Below are positions 54,090 to 64,000 of a stretch of 64,000 nucleotides of DNA, piece after piece (positions within the stretch are counted from its first letter, which is position 1; each line of letters begins with the position of its first letter). A program made the position numbers and the translations under genes. The DNA comes from Pezicula radicicola. Its lineage: Eukaryota > Ascomycota > Leotiomycetes > Helotiales > Dermateaceae. The stretch is taken from contig PDUO01000119.1 of assembly GCA_003008705.1 (NCBI GenBank), positions 5,490 to 69,489 of the forward strand, in the 5' to 3' direction. The notes below the pieces were generated by a model. It made no database searches. It was not told where the DNA came from and worked only from the letters and a program-made list of their open reading frames with translations.

Positions 54090-56131
54090 CTAATAAACAT
54101 ATCTGAATCTCGCATGCTCCTTGTTGGTCAAATCTAAGAAATCATAAGCAACAGCTTCCGTTCCTGGAGGTGCAGTCGCGGCTTTCCGATCTCTACGACG
54201 ATTCTCGAGATATAAATATATTCTGAATGGAGTTAGTAATGGCAGTTTAGAAGTTTCGAGAGAAGTTCACATCATTGCAGTCTTGATAGCAATCATCAAT
54301 ACTACACAAACGTAGAATGCTCGGAAACCTATAGGATATCTCGGCGACTCGCTAATTAGGAAGAAATACGATACTATAATTTGACCAATACTATATGCCA
54401 TGAACATCATGACCTGTATCGAATCAGTATGCCATGTGATGATAGTAGTTTAAAGCTAGAGAGAAAATCTTACTCCGCAGGTCGCTTTTTTCGTGAATCC
54501 GCCAATGTTGGAGGAGACTAGACTCATACACATAATGTAAGGAATTGTGTTCACGAACAAGACTGGGAGCTTGGTTAGAATATAGATGAACACCACTGGA
54601 CCTTGTAAGACTTACTATAGAATGCTCCAAGTCGGCTATGTGTATACGAATTAGGTAAAGCTACGAGTCTTAGCATCTTGCTGCCCATCATCTGAAAGAA
54701 AACCTACTGTCAACGAGAACGGCTCCGATAAGAACCACAGTGTTAGCAAGTATCATCAGTGCGCATCTGCAATTCGGAATCATTTGTGATGCAATTCCGG
54801 CCACTACGACAGAGTATAGTTAAATGGTATCTTCAGGGAACAACATCAAAGTTGCTTGCTGGTCGGAGTAACCAAGGCCAGTTAAGACAATTTTATCGAA
54901 CTGGACGCAGGTCAGTTACTATTAGTCAAGTGAAGTGAAATCGACCTTACAGAAGTAAGGCCTCCTCCTGGAATGCACTGTAAAATGCAATTGAACACAA
55001 CATCCACGCCTGAGGATCTCGGAGTGCCTCTTTAACTTTGTAGACCTTGTAACGACGATTCTCAATACCAGTGTGATTTTTGATGACCTACACCTGTCAG
55101 TAAGACGTAATTTAAATTGCTAAGATACGCACCCTCATAACCGCGATCTTTCTCTCTCTTTCGGCCAGGAACCAGGTGGACATTGGCGATGTAGGAAGGA
55201 AGAAGTAGAGGAAGATACCCCAACCAATCGTAACAGGGTTAAAAATCAGGAAAATAATCTATATTTGGACCCGGATCAGATCTTCTGACTGAAGACTTCC
55301 TCAGTTTAAAAGACTTACCTGCCAGGTACCATATTTGCTGCTAGCAAAAGTGTTGCCCGATACCGCATATGTGATGGAATCAGCGATGAAAGATCCAATA
55401 CCACCGCCGGCCCACCAAATTGAAGCTCGAAGTAGTTGTTCTTTTCTTGTCCAGTATTGGCCAACCAAAACGGTGAGGATGGGTGATAGACAAGTTTTCA
55501 AAAGCTCCCAGGAAGAATCTACAAGTGGCCAGAGTTGCAAAAGAATTCGTTGCAGCCATGCCTGTTGTAACTATCCCCACATAAGTACCATCCCACTAAA
55601 ATACTTCCTAATCAATAGTTTCTACATTAAAACAGGGCTAGGATATTGCGCAAACAAGTATCCGAAATAAAATATCGAGTTTACCCAGCTGTACTGCTGA
55701 CCAACAAGGTGCTTGAGCCTGCCGTTAGTTTTTGTCACCTCTCAACTACTCTAGGGGGACTCACATCGTCCGTCCGGATACCGAATATTGACGCTTCAGA
55801 CAGTGCAACCTTGTTAATGAAGAATAAGATATAAGTGAGTGTCATCTATATCCATCTATTAGGAAGTGATGGAAGGAGTCGGCAGACATAATTGTGATAG
55901 GACCATCGAGAGTAGAATTAAATCCAGCTTCCAGCGAACCCAAGTTGCCTCCTTTTCCGTGTACTCAAACACACCTTCTATGCCGGCAAACAAATCTGCA
56001 GCATCATCATGGTTGTTATTTTAAATCGTCTCCTTGATGTCAGCGGTGTATGCCACTTGGAAACTAGCTTCATTGATAGCATTGACGCCATTGTCGCCCG
56101 GGAGGGGAGGATGCTTCTTAGTAGAGGTCAT
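54090..56131 (-). pseudogene. MFS permease of the allantoate/nicotinate (ACS, Dal5/Tna1) family, decayed
   Basis: From the ATG at 56131, MTSTKKHPPLPGDNGVNAIN, with a TAA about 35 codons in. Then comes WVRWKLDLILLSMVLS, and after an intron FFINKVALSEASIFGIRTDD. A further intron leads to LVGQQYSWVNSIFYFGYLFA, ATCRFFLGAFEN with a frameshift, then CLSPILTVLVGQYWTRKEQL, LRASIWWAGGGIGSFIADSI and TYAVSGNTFASSKYGTWQ. Later pieces are GWGIFLYFFLPTSPMSTWFL, ALRDPQAWMLCSIAFYSAFQ, GLGYSDQQATLMLFP, SESPRYPIGFRAFYVCVVLM and finally EHARFRYVY with TAG at 54090. The order, the R-F-F-L-G motif and the C-terminal tail are those of fungal anion:cation symporters importing allantoate, nicotinate or similar acids. 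Many short introns are plausible; stops and at least one frameshift inactivate it. Confidence 0.7.
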
Positions 56132-56207
56132 TTTGTTAGATGAGGTAAACAGGATTTGAATGATCAAGCTTCTAGGATGAATTAATTAAAGAGCCACCGG
56201 ATGCGGA

Positions 56208-56528
56208 TTATCCAACATATGTACTTCGCATTCGAGGTTGACACTCCCATTTCTGGTTTTCTACATTTCGGATATTAAAGATAAGCATCTGCAGGAGCTG
56301 TGACTCGCCGAAAATTCCAATACTTCTTGAAAATAGTAAAGAATGGCAACTTTTCGTTGCAGGTGCGATGGATCTTTCCGTCGTTGTTAATTGAACTAGA
56401 TTAAGAAAGGTCAAGAGTGGGAGATAGCACCTCGTGTCCGGGGCTGAGGCCGCTTTTGGATATGATCCCTCTTCATCGTTAACAGCTCCCGATTTGAATA
56501 TGTTAGAGATGATAGGAGAAACCGACAT
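56208..56528 (-). CDS. Open frame of unknown nature
   Basis: A 106-codon minus-strand frame, MSVSPIISNIFKSGAVNDEE at the start, without domain, signal or membrane segment that I recognise. It lies between the divergent permease and acyltransferase genes, where a promoter would be expected, and may be chance. Confidence 0.2.
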   Translation of the reverse strand: MSVSPIISNIFKSGAVNDEEGSYPKAASAPDTRCYLPLLTFLNLVQLTTTERSIAPATKSCHSLLFSRSIGIFGESQLLQMLIFNIRNVENQKWECQPRMRSTYVG

Positions 56529-56729
56529 CGCAAAGACTAATATGAGGACAACAAATGCGATGTAGAATTTATGAAATCTCTGACCTCAGTCATTCCCGGG
56601 AAATCTAAGAAGTAAGTATATCATCCAACATAGCTCCCATTCCGTCGAGAAATTCGGACTCCCTTGGCTATTTGATACTTGCAAATTTGGCCGCTTCATC
56701 ACACTCTTACTCCCTGTTCAACTACGACC

Positions 56730-58060
56730 ATGCCATATAATAACAACAATGAAGCGGATGCTCCAACTCCAACCTACCAACATGTTGTGGTGAGAGGTTT
56801 GCGGCGGCGGCGGCGGCCACCGTCACCGTCTGCCATATCAGCGCGGCCTCTCTCATGGCTAGCAAGCTAGATCGAAAGTTCGAGCCAATGTAGACTATTA
56901 CAAGCACCCCGGAAAGCTTGCCTCAAGGTATAGTTGCTCTCTTCGAATTGTTCCACTGAGCTTGAGTAATTGACTGACAATTTCAACATAGGCTATTAAT
57001 GTCGACTATCATCAACGATACCTATATTCCAGCCATCAGCCATTGCAAGGCTCGGTGACAAGGGCAAACTGCAGCCAGAACAAACACCAACAAACCCTAC
57101 AGACGGATCCGCATCTTCTCGAGACGACCAAGCGAACGAATGCACTAGTACATTCTTCCTGAAGGAGACCACACCCAACGGAGATGTCATCAACGCCCAA
57201 AATTAGGATATATCTACTCGCTTATAGCTCACTGATGCCATAATCTACCTTAAAGTTCATCCCGATCCTTCCGAAAACAAACCTTCATTGTTCCTTGTCA
57301 CTGAAGCCGGCCAACTTGGGTGGTTGGAATGAACTCTCTCGGGATGGGGGTGACCGCGAATTCGCTCATATCCACCGACGACTACATTCTAGTACCAAAT
57401 ATAAACTCTACAGGAACACTCAAAAAAAGATACGGATGTTAAGCTAGTACTACCAATTTCACTGCTTCGTCGAATAATCCTTGAAAGCAATCACCTCGCT
57501 AAGGCCTTCACGGCAACATACAACTTTCCTCGTCACGTCTCCAACAACCTCATGGTCGCAACTTCGGATGGATTTGGAGTCTGCTTAGAGATCACCCCTG
57601 ATCGAGTCTACAAAGTTTACTCCAACATAGACGAACATTACCCAGTTCACACCAACCATTTCACACACAACGGCTTCGAATCGCGTGCAGAGATATTCTC
57701 GACAGATATCCCGGCGGGAGTAGCTAGTTCCAACAGCAGCGCTTTGAGCAAGGGAGTTCGGGCTTTCAGAGACGGGAAATTGTCCAACGAAAAGATTATT
57801 GATTCGTTTTCAGACCACTTGAGCCATCCTGAAGATGATCCAGTCGATGCAGTTATTAGAAACCTTCCTGGATATCCGTCCAGAAGCCCAAGTGCTACCG
57901 TCGCTTGTGTGCTGTATAATTTGACTCAGAAGACGGTTACTACGTGCAAAGGTCCGCTATGCTAGGGGAAATTCCAGACTTTTCATTTGCAAGGCAAGAA
58001 AATTATGAAGACAGCGTTAACGGCGACAAGTGATGGCATTAAGAAGGCGCGTTTAGAACT
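56730..58060 (+). pseudogene. Acyl-CoA:6-aminopenicillanate acyltransferase-like (C45 family) gene, decayed
   Basis: Starting at an ATG at 56730 with a poorly conserved first part, the frame contains NECTSTFFLKETTPNGDVIN. The cysteine (57141-57143) is in the position of the autocatalytic N-terminal nucleophile of the beta chain. AQN is followed by TAG where Trp is expected (N-W-D). FLVTEAGQLG comes next, and a shifted frame supplies GMNSLGMGVTANSLISTDDY before the original frame returns with LPISLLRRIILES and MVATSDGFGVCLEITPDRVY. Then NIDEHYPVHTNHFTHNGF, SDHLSHPEDDP and PSATVACVLYNLTQKTVTTC end near a TAG at 57963. These are the C45 (penDE-like) family motifs. Fungal members outside penicillin producers have unknown amide or acyl substrates. 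Broken by stops and two frameshifts; divergent from the permease. Confidence 0.7.
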
Positions 58061-59105
58061 TCCATGATGCTGTGAATATTACCCTGGATAGAGAACAATG
58101 CGTGCATCTTAGACAAGACATAAAAATGTGTTGGTAATAGAATAGTAGAATATTCTAGAAAAACGATATCCGATTTTCAAAGTTTTACAAAAAGATTTGG
58201 AGTTATTTTACTCCATCCGCTCAACCGGATTCTAACACCTAACAGCCGGCACGGCGGCATTATTCAGGGCAAAGTATAGCCTCAGTCAATACTCAGGCTT
58301 ACCCCTAATAAGTTCTAGCAACAACCTATTTGAACGGCAATCTCAGTTACCTATCTATCATATTACTACTCGCATCACTAGCCAGAACACATACTACCCC
58401 CTTCAACCCCGTCGACTTACACAATCTCATAGCAGGAATCATCCTATCTTAAATCACCTCTTCTTTCACTCTTTCGGATGAACTACAAACACTATTTACA
58501 TATTAGCATTTCATTCATTCCACCTCCAAACCTCATCAAACCCCCCAACTTTACAAATACTCAATAACAATAAACCCCTACCTACCTAATCCACCATTAC
58601 TCACCCCATCCTCTCTCTCTTCCCAAGAGAACTCACAGAACAAACTCAAATTAACTCTACACTAAAAATCATCTCGCAAGCTACACCGCCGCCGTTGCTT
58701 TGAACATATTATACGCCGCCTATTAGTTAATCTTAACGTTAAAATCTCTTATTTTATTACTAGATAAAGATTATTAATAAAATCAAAACCGAAAAGGTAG
58801 TTAGAAATAAATATAAAATCTATATATTGTTCTATATACCTTTTGTTATGTTTTCGTTATGCTAGGAAGTTGTTTGTCGTAATCATACTGTCGTAGTAGG
58901 CTCTTAGTACTTTCCTCACACTTGAAACTATTATTTATAAATTAGTAGGAGGTATCCTGCGGGCACAGCAATACGAACTAATATAGGCTCTAAAATCGAA
59001 TTAAATTATATTCGCTCCACCCTAGCCTTCTAAGAAGTCACGTAAGCCCACCGGGCATCACCAATATACACAGCCTAGGTTATTACTACAAAGTAATATA
59101 TTATA
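58061..59105. other. No gene; AT-rich patch
   Basis: 58700-58870 and 58920-59100 are AT-rich with TA enrichment, like small RIP-affected relics. No frame or repeat could be assigned. Confidence 0.5.
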
Positions 59106-60803
59106 TTATGTATCATTATCATCAACTTCATTAATTTCATAACCGTACACAGCCCATAACCGCTTCACATTATCTGCGTCCATACATCTCCCTTCCTTCC
59201 GAATCTGATCCGCCCACTCGACCTCGTGCTGCCAGCTAGCTTCCGGGTCTGATCTGAGTCGTTCTGCATGTAACCACTGCTGCCTGACATTGTCCAAATT
59301 GTAGTCTGTCCCTGGCGTTGACGCCTGCTCCATTGCTGCTGCGATGGCTGGCGTCGAGGGACCTGTGCCTGTGCCTACATGTTCTTTGAGCGTGGGTAGG
59401 GAAATATTTCGGGATGGGCAATCTTGTTGCACGGCCGATGAAGATAATGATGACGGCCTGGGCACTGAATCAGGCTTGTACGATCCCAAAGCAACCGTAT
59501 TCCCATCGCTAGATTGCCGCATACATCCCGCGACACCCAAATGCGAAGGACTAGGACATTCGTCTTGTATGAGCCTTGATGAGACCCTTCGCCGCTTGAA
59601 AGATCCCATCCGCCGAGAATATGGATGCTCGCTGTCCGGTTGATCTTCTGCTACATCAGCCTGCTCGGTCACTGGTTCACGAGCTCTCTTTTTTGGGCTC
59701 TGGCTTCTTGATCGAGATGAGGCGACCAACGATCGACATTGTGCACCAGTCATCTTGACCGGTTGGTCATTTACCGAGATGCTGCGACCAAGCAGATTTC
59801 GTGGAACTCCACAGCTTAAAAAACTCCCTACAAATTGAAAGATGGCCAGAGCAAAGCGAGCAAAAAAACATTCGACGCTGGCACCAGCAACATCAAGTAG
59901 TGGCACGTTATGGTAAAGGAGAAGCAGCTCCTGGGATGGGACCAGAACATGAGAAACCAGTTGCACTTTGTCCGCCTTCCCCTTGGGCACGAATGTAAGT
60001 TTGTGGCTGTCGAGATGCGCGTGTAGATCGGATCGCAAGAGAATGGCATTGGCAGTGTCATTGATCGGAGGGGACAGCATAAAATTCGTCGCATAGGTCG
60101 ACATGGAGTTCCGATTGAACCATATCTCTTCACTGACCGGACAGAGATGGGCCGCGTGAGTCCCTTCTGCATATCCACTCATGCGACAAGTAACATCTCG
60201 AGATGCAAGTGACGACGTGAGGTTTGATGAAGAAAAGCTTCGTGTAGGCACCGGACGTCGTTCCACACTCAGGCGATCCCAAGGCGCCGGGAGGTTCTGA
60301 TGGGGAAATGTCCAATCGCGAAATGTCGGGACGATGGCATATGGAGCGTCGCGAGTTGAATCTGGCAGATGAAAGAAGTAGTTGCCCGAGGGAAGTATAT
60401 CCTGCACTTGGTATTCTTGACCGAGACGCGCTCCGTCCCTCGTCCTGCTCAACCAGCCATCCGTGCGGTTGCCCACGATGATGGTGCAAGCTGCGAAGAC
60501 AAAATGGTACTGCAAACCACCGTCGTCGCTATGGTCGGGCGCGGGAAGGCTGAGGAGAAGATCGTCGCCTGGCGCGTAATGGGGATGGTAGACTCGGATG
60601 GTCGGTGAGATGTTGTGGCTACGACGACCTGAGGAAGGGAGGGAGAGAGATTGTAAGAGGGATTCGTTGTTGTGATGGTTCGTAGATACGAGCAAGGCCG
60701 TTATGGGATCATTAGGCGCTGGGCGAAGGACAAGTTGCGGTGGAGGTGGTGGCGGAGGAGGTGGTGGTACTGCTGAGGGAGCAGGGAGGTCAGCGCGCGA
60801 CAT
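59106..60803 (-). CDS. HNH endonuclease-type protein
   Basis: An uninterrupted 565-codon frame. The N-terminus has a run of ten prolines (about residues 13-22). A beta-rich region follows (FVFAACTIIVGN), then TCRMSGYAEGTHAAHLCPVS (Cys206, His219 in A-H-L-x-P) and EEIWFNRNSMSTYA. NDTANAILLRSDLHAHLDSH and KLTFVPKG complete the pattern C-x-x-x-G...A-H-L-x-P...N-x-x-x-L-x-x-D-L-H of the fungal HNH family. FFARFALAIFQF comes after, and the C-terminus is basic and Ser-rich (SPKKRAREP, SFKRRRVSSR) with likely nuclear signals. Members are numerous in filamentous fungi and their role is unknown; a nuclease activity is inferred only from the fold. It is one of two long intact ORFs in this decayed region, inserted between the acyltransferase and the amidase. 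Confidence 0.85.
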   Translation of the reverse strand: MSRADLPAPSAVPPPPPPPPPPQLVLRPAPNDPITALLVSTNHHNNESLLQSLSLPSSGRRSHNISPTIRVYHPHYAPGDDLLLSLPAPDHSDDGGLQYHFVFAACTIIVGNRTDGWLSRTRDGARLGQEYQVQDILPSGNYFFHLPDSTRDAPYAIVPTFRDWTFPHQNLPAPWDRLSVERRPVPTRSFSSSNLTSSLASRDVTCRMSGYAEGTHAAHLCPVSEEIWFNRNSMSTYATNFMLSPPINDTANAILLRSDLHAHLDSHKLTFVPKGKADKVQLVSHVLVPSQELLLLYHNVPLLDVAGASVECFFARFALAIFQFVGSFLSCGVPRNLLGRSISVNDQPVKMTGAQCRSLVASSRSRSQSPKKRAREPVTEQADVAEDQPDSEHPYSRRMGSFKRRRVSSRLIQDECPSPSHLGVAGCMRQSSDGNTVALGSYKPDSVPRPSSLSSSAVQQDCPSRNISLPTLKEHVGTGTGPSTPAIAAAMEQASTPGTDYNLDNVRQQWLHAERLRSDPEASWQHEVEWADQIRKEGRCMDADNVKRLWAVYGYEINEVDDNDT

Positions 60804-61741
60804 GAGGTTTACATGTATATATATATCAAAAGGAAGCTGTGTGATGCAATTGATGTTAGAAGGTGAGGTTCTGCGAGTGATGTGGTGAGGGGTGTTTGGG
60901 GTGTGTGGCTCACAACGCTAGTGTGGCTGTGTATAATGAGTTAGGTAAGCAAGGCTGTCACAATTAATTCAAAGGCCGATTCTTTGTCTACCGAGTACGA
61001 ACCACTTCGCAACCACGCACGTCCTTCCCACCCTTTCACATACCGTACTCCGCGATCAAGAAATCAGCCGCACGATATGAAGTGACTCTTCACCCATCCC
61101 ATGACACATTATCAACCGAACGACATCACTATTCCAGATAAGACACTTCTCTATGCAGGGCTAATTTAGTTATTACTAATAATTCCTTTCCGTAAGGTAA
61201 GATTACTACAAGGTTCGGTCTTTAAGACGTACAGTATATCAACGCAGAGACCAAGTTACAGCCAATTAATTCATGTGAGGAAGTACGATTACAATTTACC
61301 TGGTAGCAGCAGCTATCGAAAAGTATTAGTTGCCTCCGCTTGCTGAATGAGGTCCCTGTAGATATATTATTGGAAGTTGTGATTTCAGTGGTTTATTCAA
61401 CGTGGGTTCTCAAGAGGTCACGGTAGCTTCGGGGCGTGAACGGTGACGTTGGAACTTAGGACTCTTAACACCGTGTTAGGATCAATATACTGATGATGCT
61501 ATGCAATATGCTGTAAATGCACTATGACTTGTTTGTTGATTTAGCGGAGTCCTTTGCTTTGATAGAGTCTGCTTCTGAGACTACTCTTATACCACTTTTG
61601 CTGAGTCGAGTTGTTTGACTTGCACACGAGCTAAGATTAAGTAATTATCTTCAGAGGACGGAAATATGATTAATTTTACTACCCTAGACAGAAAAAGTGG
61701 TTGGAAAAAGGGAGAATGCCATTTTTTTATAGGAAGAATAG
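60804..61741. other. Interval upstream of the HNH gene and downstream of the amidase
   Basis: A TATATATATA run at 60816-60825 lies about 15-25 bp before the HNH start codon (minus strand), too close for a usual TATA box but possibly part of the 5' leader or promoter. The rest has no gene, repeat or RNA that I recognise. Confidence 0.4.
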
Positions 61742-64000
61742 CTACATATGGGGCCTATTTTCGTCCTGAGCTGATGCTACATGTCTGTTTCCGCCTCCAA
61801 GTTTGAAAGTGAAACGACCAGTCAAGACTTCTGTAGGCCAATTCGCTTCTTCGAATGCAGCTTTAGCCAAGTTCACAAGCATGAGATCGCTCCCTGTTCA
61901 GTAGCTGGTAGACGACGTGTCAAGAAATAGGCAGATTATGCGAACCTTTTGCTCCTACGAGTGTACCGACTGCTGGTAAATACTCGACTCGCCCACTGAC
62001 TCTTAATTCATAAGGAAATTGTCCAACTACATTCTAGTAAGTACTACTGAGGATAAATAAGAATTGAAGAGGTAAACTATGTACTGGGTAAAACGAGTTG
62101 TGGTAAACCGATCATAGACGCGATATAATTAGGACTGAATGCCAGGACAACACCTAGAGGCCTGCTCAACAGTTAGCAAGCAGACTCAGGGGCAAAATTT
62201 CAGTGCTGTGCACAAGCAACAGGGAAACATATACGTTGGTGTCATCGCGATATTTGGGGTCCGAACTCCTATATAGTAGGATTATAACGGCGGTGGAACC
62301 CGAATCTTCATCTTCTCTCAAGATTGTTTCGTGGAACCACTTCTCATACATGCCCCATTCCGCCAATGACTGCTTCACCCCCTCTTTGGTGACACCAGCT
62401 CCCATTTCCCTATCAATGCTAGGTACAGCGAAGTACAGCAGTTTTAATTTTCCGCATACCATTTCCATCTTATGTACGGCCCGACATACACTTTTTTTTT
62501 ATCAAACTTCTTTCGATGGTCCTCTCGAAATTGGTCAAATTCGTGGTAGCCATCCCAATAGAAGGGGTTGAAGGCGGTCTGAATAGTATAAGCTGATGAT
62601 TGTTGCAATGCTTGAAATTCATACCTTGTTCAGGAGCTCTTTGATTGGCTTGCCGTCTGCTTCCGGTGGCGGGCATTGAGCCCACCGTTCAGCGATGCTG
62701 AATTCGGTCTTTTGAACCCTAGGTAGCTTCTCAAGAATGACCACGTACTCATCGATGATGGCTTGCTGAATTTTGTTCGAGTGTGGAAAGAAGTCTGTCG
62801 AATACAATATTTTCTTCGGGAACTATGACAGTCAGCTTCATTTTTGAAGTGCGTTTGATGGTATTCACCGTTTTGATGTCTCCCGAGGTCTTTTCTATCG
62901 TATTCTGGACAAAGTCATGCATAGAAGAGAGGTCTCTTGAAAGCAGCTCGATGGTATCCATTTTCCTAAGAGACAGTTATTGCATGTTTGAAACTCGAGT
63001 CAGTCACAGCATACCTGTAAGCTGCATAGATGCCCTCCAACGAGGCTGCATTAGAGTAACCCGGAGACCAAAAGAGCCCGTTCCAAGCTGCCGGCCAGCG
63101 AATACTCCTACTCGCTAGACAGGTTAGATTGGCATATAGACGAGGCAATTCACACATACTATCAGTTCCAACCGAAAAGTCAAGCCATTCGTACCCAGCA
63201 AGACAAGTAGCACCTCCCGAGGTACTGCCTGAAGGAGACTGGTATCCATCTGCTCTGGGATTAAAGGGTGGGTGAAAATCAATCCACTGGTCAGTTGCCT
63301 CTTCAGACGAGGCAAAGGCGGAAAGTTTTGTCTTCCCCACAATCACAGCTCCCATGCTGATCAATTTCTCGAGATACACCGCCGTTTCCGTTTCCGCCCC
63401 ATAAGTGTCCACGAATGCTCGATTGGATTGGGTTGTCTTGATGCCTTCGAGGCGAAAGTTGTCTTTCACACTGATGCGCATACCAGCGAGAGGCTTTTTC
63501 TTGCTCGACTTACTGTAGAGTCGGCTTGGGACCGCCACTGTGGACCATAAACCGTCTTCAGTGATTGTACCCAGAATTTAAAAACTGCAGCGCAGTTTCA
63601 GCAAACTTCAGTCCCTCAATAAAAACACGGTCTTCCTACTCACCTTGAAGGCTCATTCTGAGAAGAGATAATAGTGGTGGCAAATGAATCCAATGTGTCG
63701 GAGTAAAGTCTCCATGCTTGATGAAGCTGGTCCCCAAGAAGAAAGTAAGGCACTTCGGGAGGAGGATTCAGCCGCTGCGCACCCAAGTTGGTCTGTTTCA
63801 ACTTGAAAAATGTAGCTTCCTTGACTTCTGAAGGATACCCCAAATATTCCAATCTAACGGACTCGTTGTCTTCATGACTATAGACAACAACATTTCCAGT
63901 CATAAAATCGTCACAGAAGACATCATCGGTGCGGGATCTAAGAAGGGTTTGGTGTAATAACTCTGGTTTCGATAGGGTCGATGCGGAAAGGAGCACGACG
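61742..64000 (-). pseudogene. Amidase (amidase-signature family), running off the right edge
   Basis: On the minus strand from the window edge: FLLGDQLHQAWRLYSDTLDS (63720 region), then VAVPSRLYSKSSKKKPLAGM, RISVKDNFRLEGIKTTQSNR (Lys of the catalytic triad) and MGAVIVGKTKLSAFASSE. GYQSPSGSTSGGATCLAGYE, with the cis-Ser region, leads to WLDFSVGTD. An intron (63115-63160, GTATGT...TAACCTGTCTAG) joins to TSRSIRWPAAWNGLF; the usual D-T-G-G-S-I-R-G-P is altered to D-T-S-R-S-I-R-W-P by apparent G-to-A changes. Then RDLSSMHDFVQNT, YSTDFFPHSNKIQQAIIDEY, EFSIAERWAQCPPPEADGKP, EWGMYEKWFHETIL, SSDPKYRDD, VGQFPYELRVSGRVEYLP and SDLMLVNLAKAAFEEANWPT end at TAG 61742. It hydrolyses amides in related fungi. 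Frame breaks and changed signature residues suggest inactivity. The start lies outside. Confidence 0.7.

Noticed and set aside
59236..60608. Several 60-119 codon frames overlapping the HNH ORF
   Set aside because: All lie within the intact 565-codon HNH frame on one or the other strand and have no independent support.
1..64000. tRNA or rRNA genes
   Set aside because: No T-loop GGTTCGAATCC-type box with a matching acceptor stem, and no rRNA-like conserved stretch, was found by eye; a tRNAscan run would be decisive.

Overview
The window is nuclear DNA of a filamentous ascomycete (Pezizomycotina). The evidence is short GT-AG introns with CTAAC-like branch sites, fungus-specific families (Zn2Cys6 regulators, SesB/NACHT/ankyrin NLRs, allantoate-type permeases, HNH and Ulp1-like ORFs), and an extremely AT-rich block typical of repeat-induced point mutation (RIP). 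A leotiomycete is plausible, but that is a guess. No bacterial, organellar, rRNA or tRNA signal was seen.

Layout. 1-3.75 kb is a RIP-burnt transposon block: a minus-strand Ty1/copia reverse transcriptase remnant, a possible DNA transposon with imperfect inverted ends, and nested in it a 115-bp MITE that is almost untouched by RIP. 4.1-8.0 kb holds a coiled-coil gene with five stops in an otherwise continuous frame, and a SAP-domain membrane protein split by a frameshift. 8-29 kb is a gene graveyard: LysM and possible chitin-binding fragments, a seven-helix (PTH11/rhodopsin-like) fragment, a trypsin-like protease with a decayed ankyrin segment, and pieces of a GPI-anchored protein, a C6 regulator and a GH53 galactanase. 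29.3-32.3 kb has an intact Ulp1-type protease ORF and a two-exon coiled-coil gene starting one base after its stop.

35.4-36.8 kb is a patchwork of short pieces of unrelated host genes (Rpn8, a purine-cytosine permease, an aromatic amino acid lyase, a kexin P-domain). 38.9-48.6 kb carries two decayed fungal NLR-type or protease-ankyrin genes on opposite strands, an ankyrin-subtilisin gene and a SesB-NACHT-ankyrin gene, around a broken hypothetical gene. 48.5-51.2 kb has the C-terminal part of a DNA2/NAM7-type helicase and a stop-riddled reading frame. 51.5-64 kb looks like a former metabolic cluster: Zn2Cys6 regulator, ACS-family MFS permease, C45 acyltransferase and an amidase running off the right edge. 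An intact HNH-type ORF sits among them.

Most recognisable genes are broken, and many losses fit C-to-T or G-to-A transitions (CAA/CAG to TAA/TAG, TGG to TAG, Cys to Tyr, His to Tyr, catalytic Ser to Leu or Asn). The Ulp1 and HNH ORFs are open for 696 and 565 codons in the same landscape. This suggests mild RIP-like decay of an accessory region, with the intact ORFs arriving later or being kept by selection. All family calls come from reading motifs by eye; no database search was possible.
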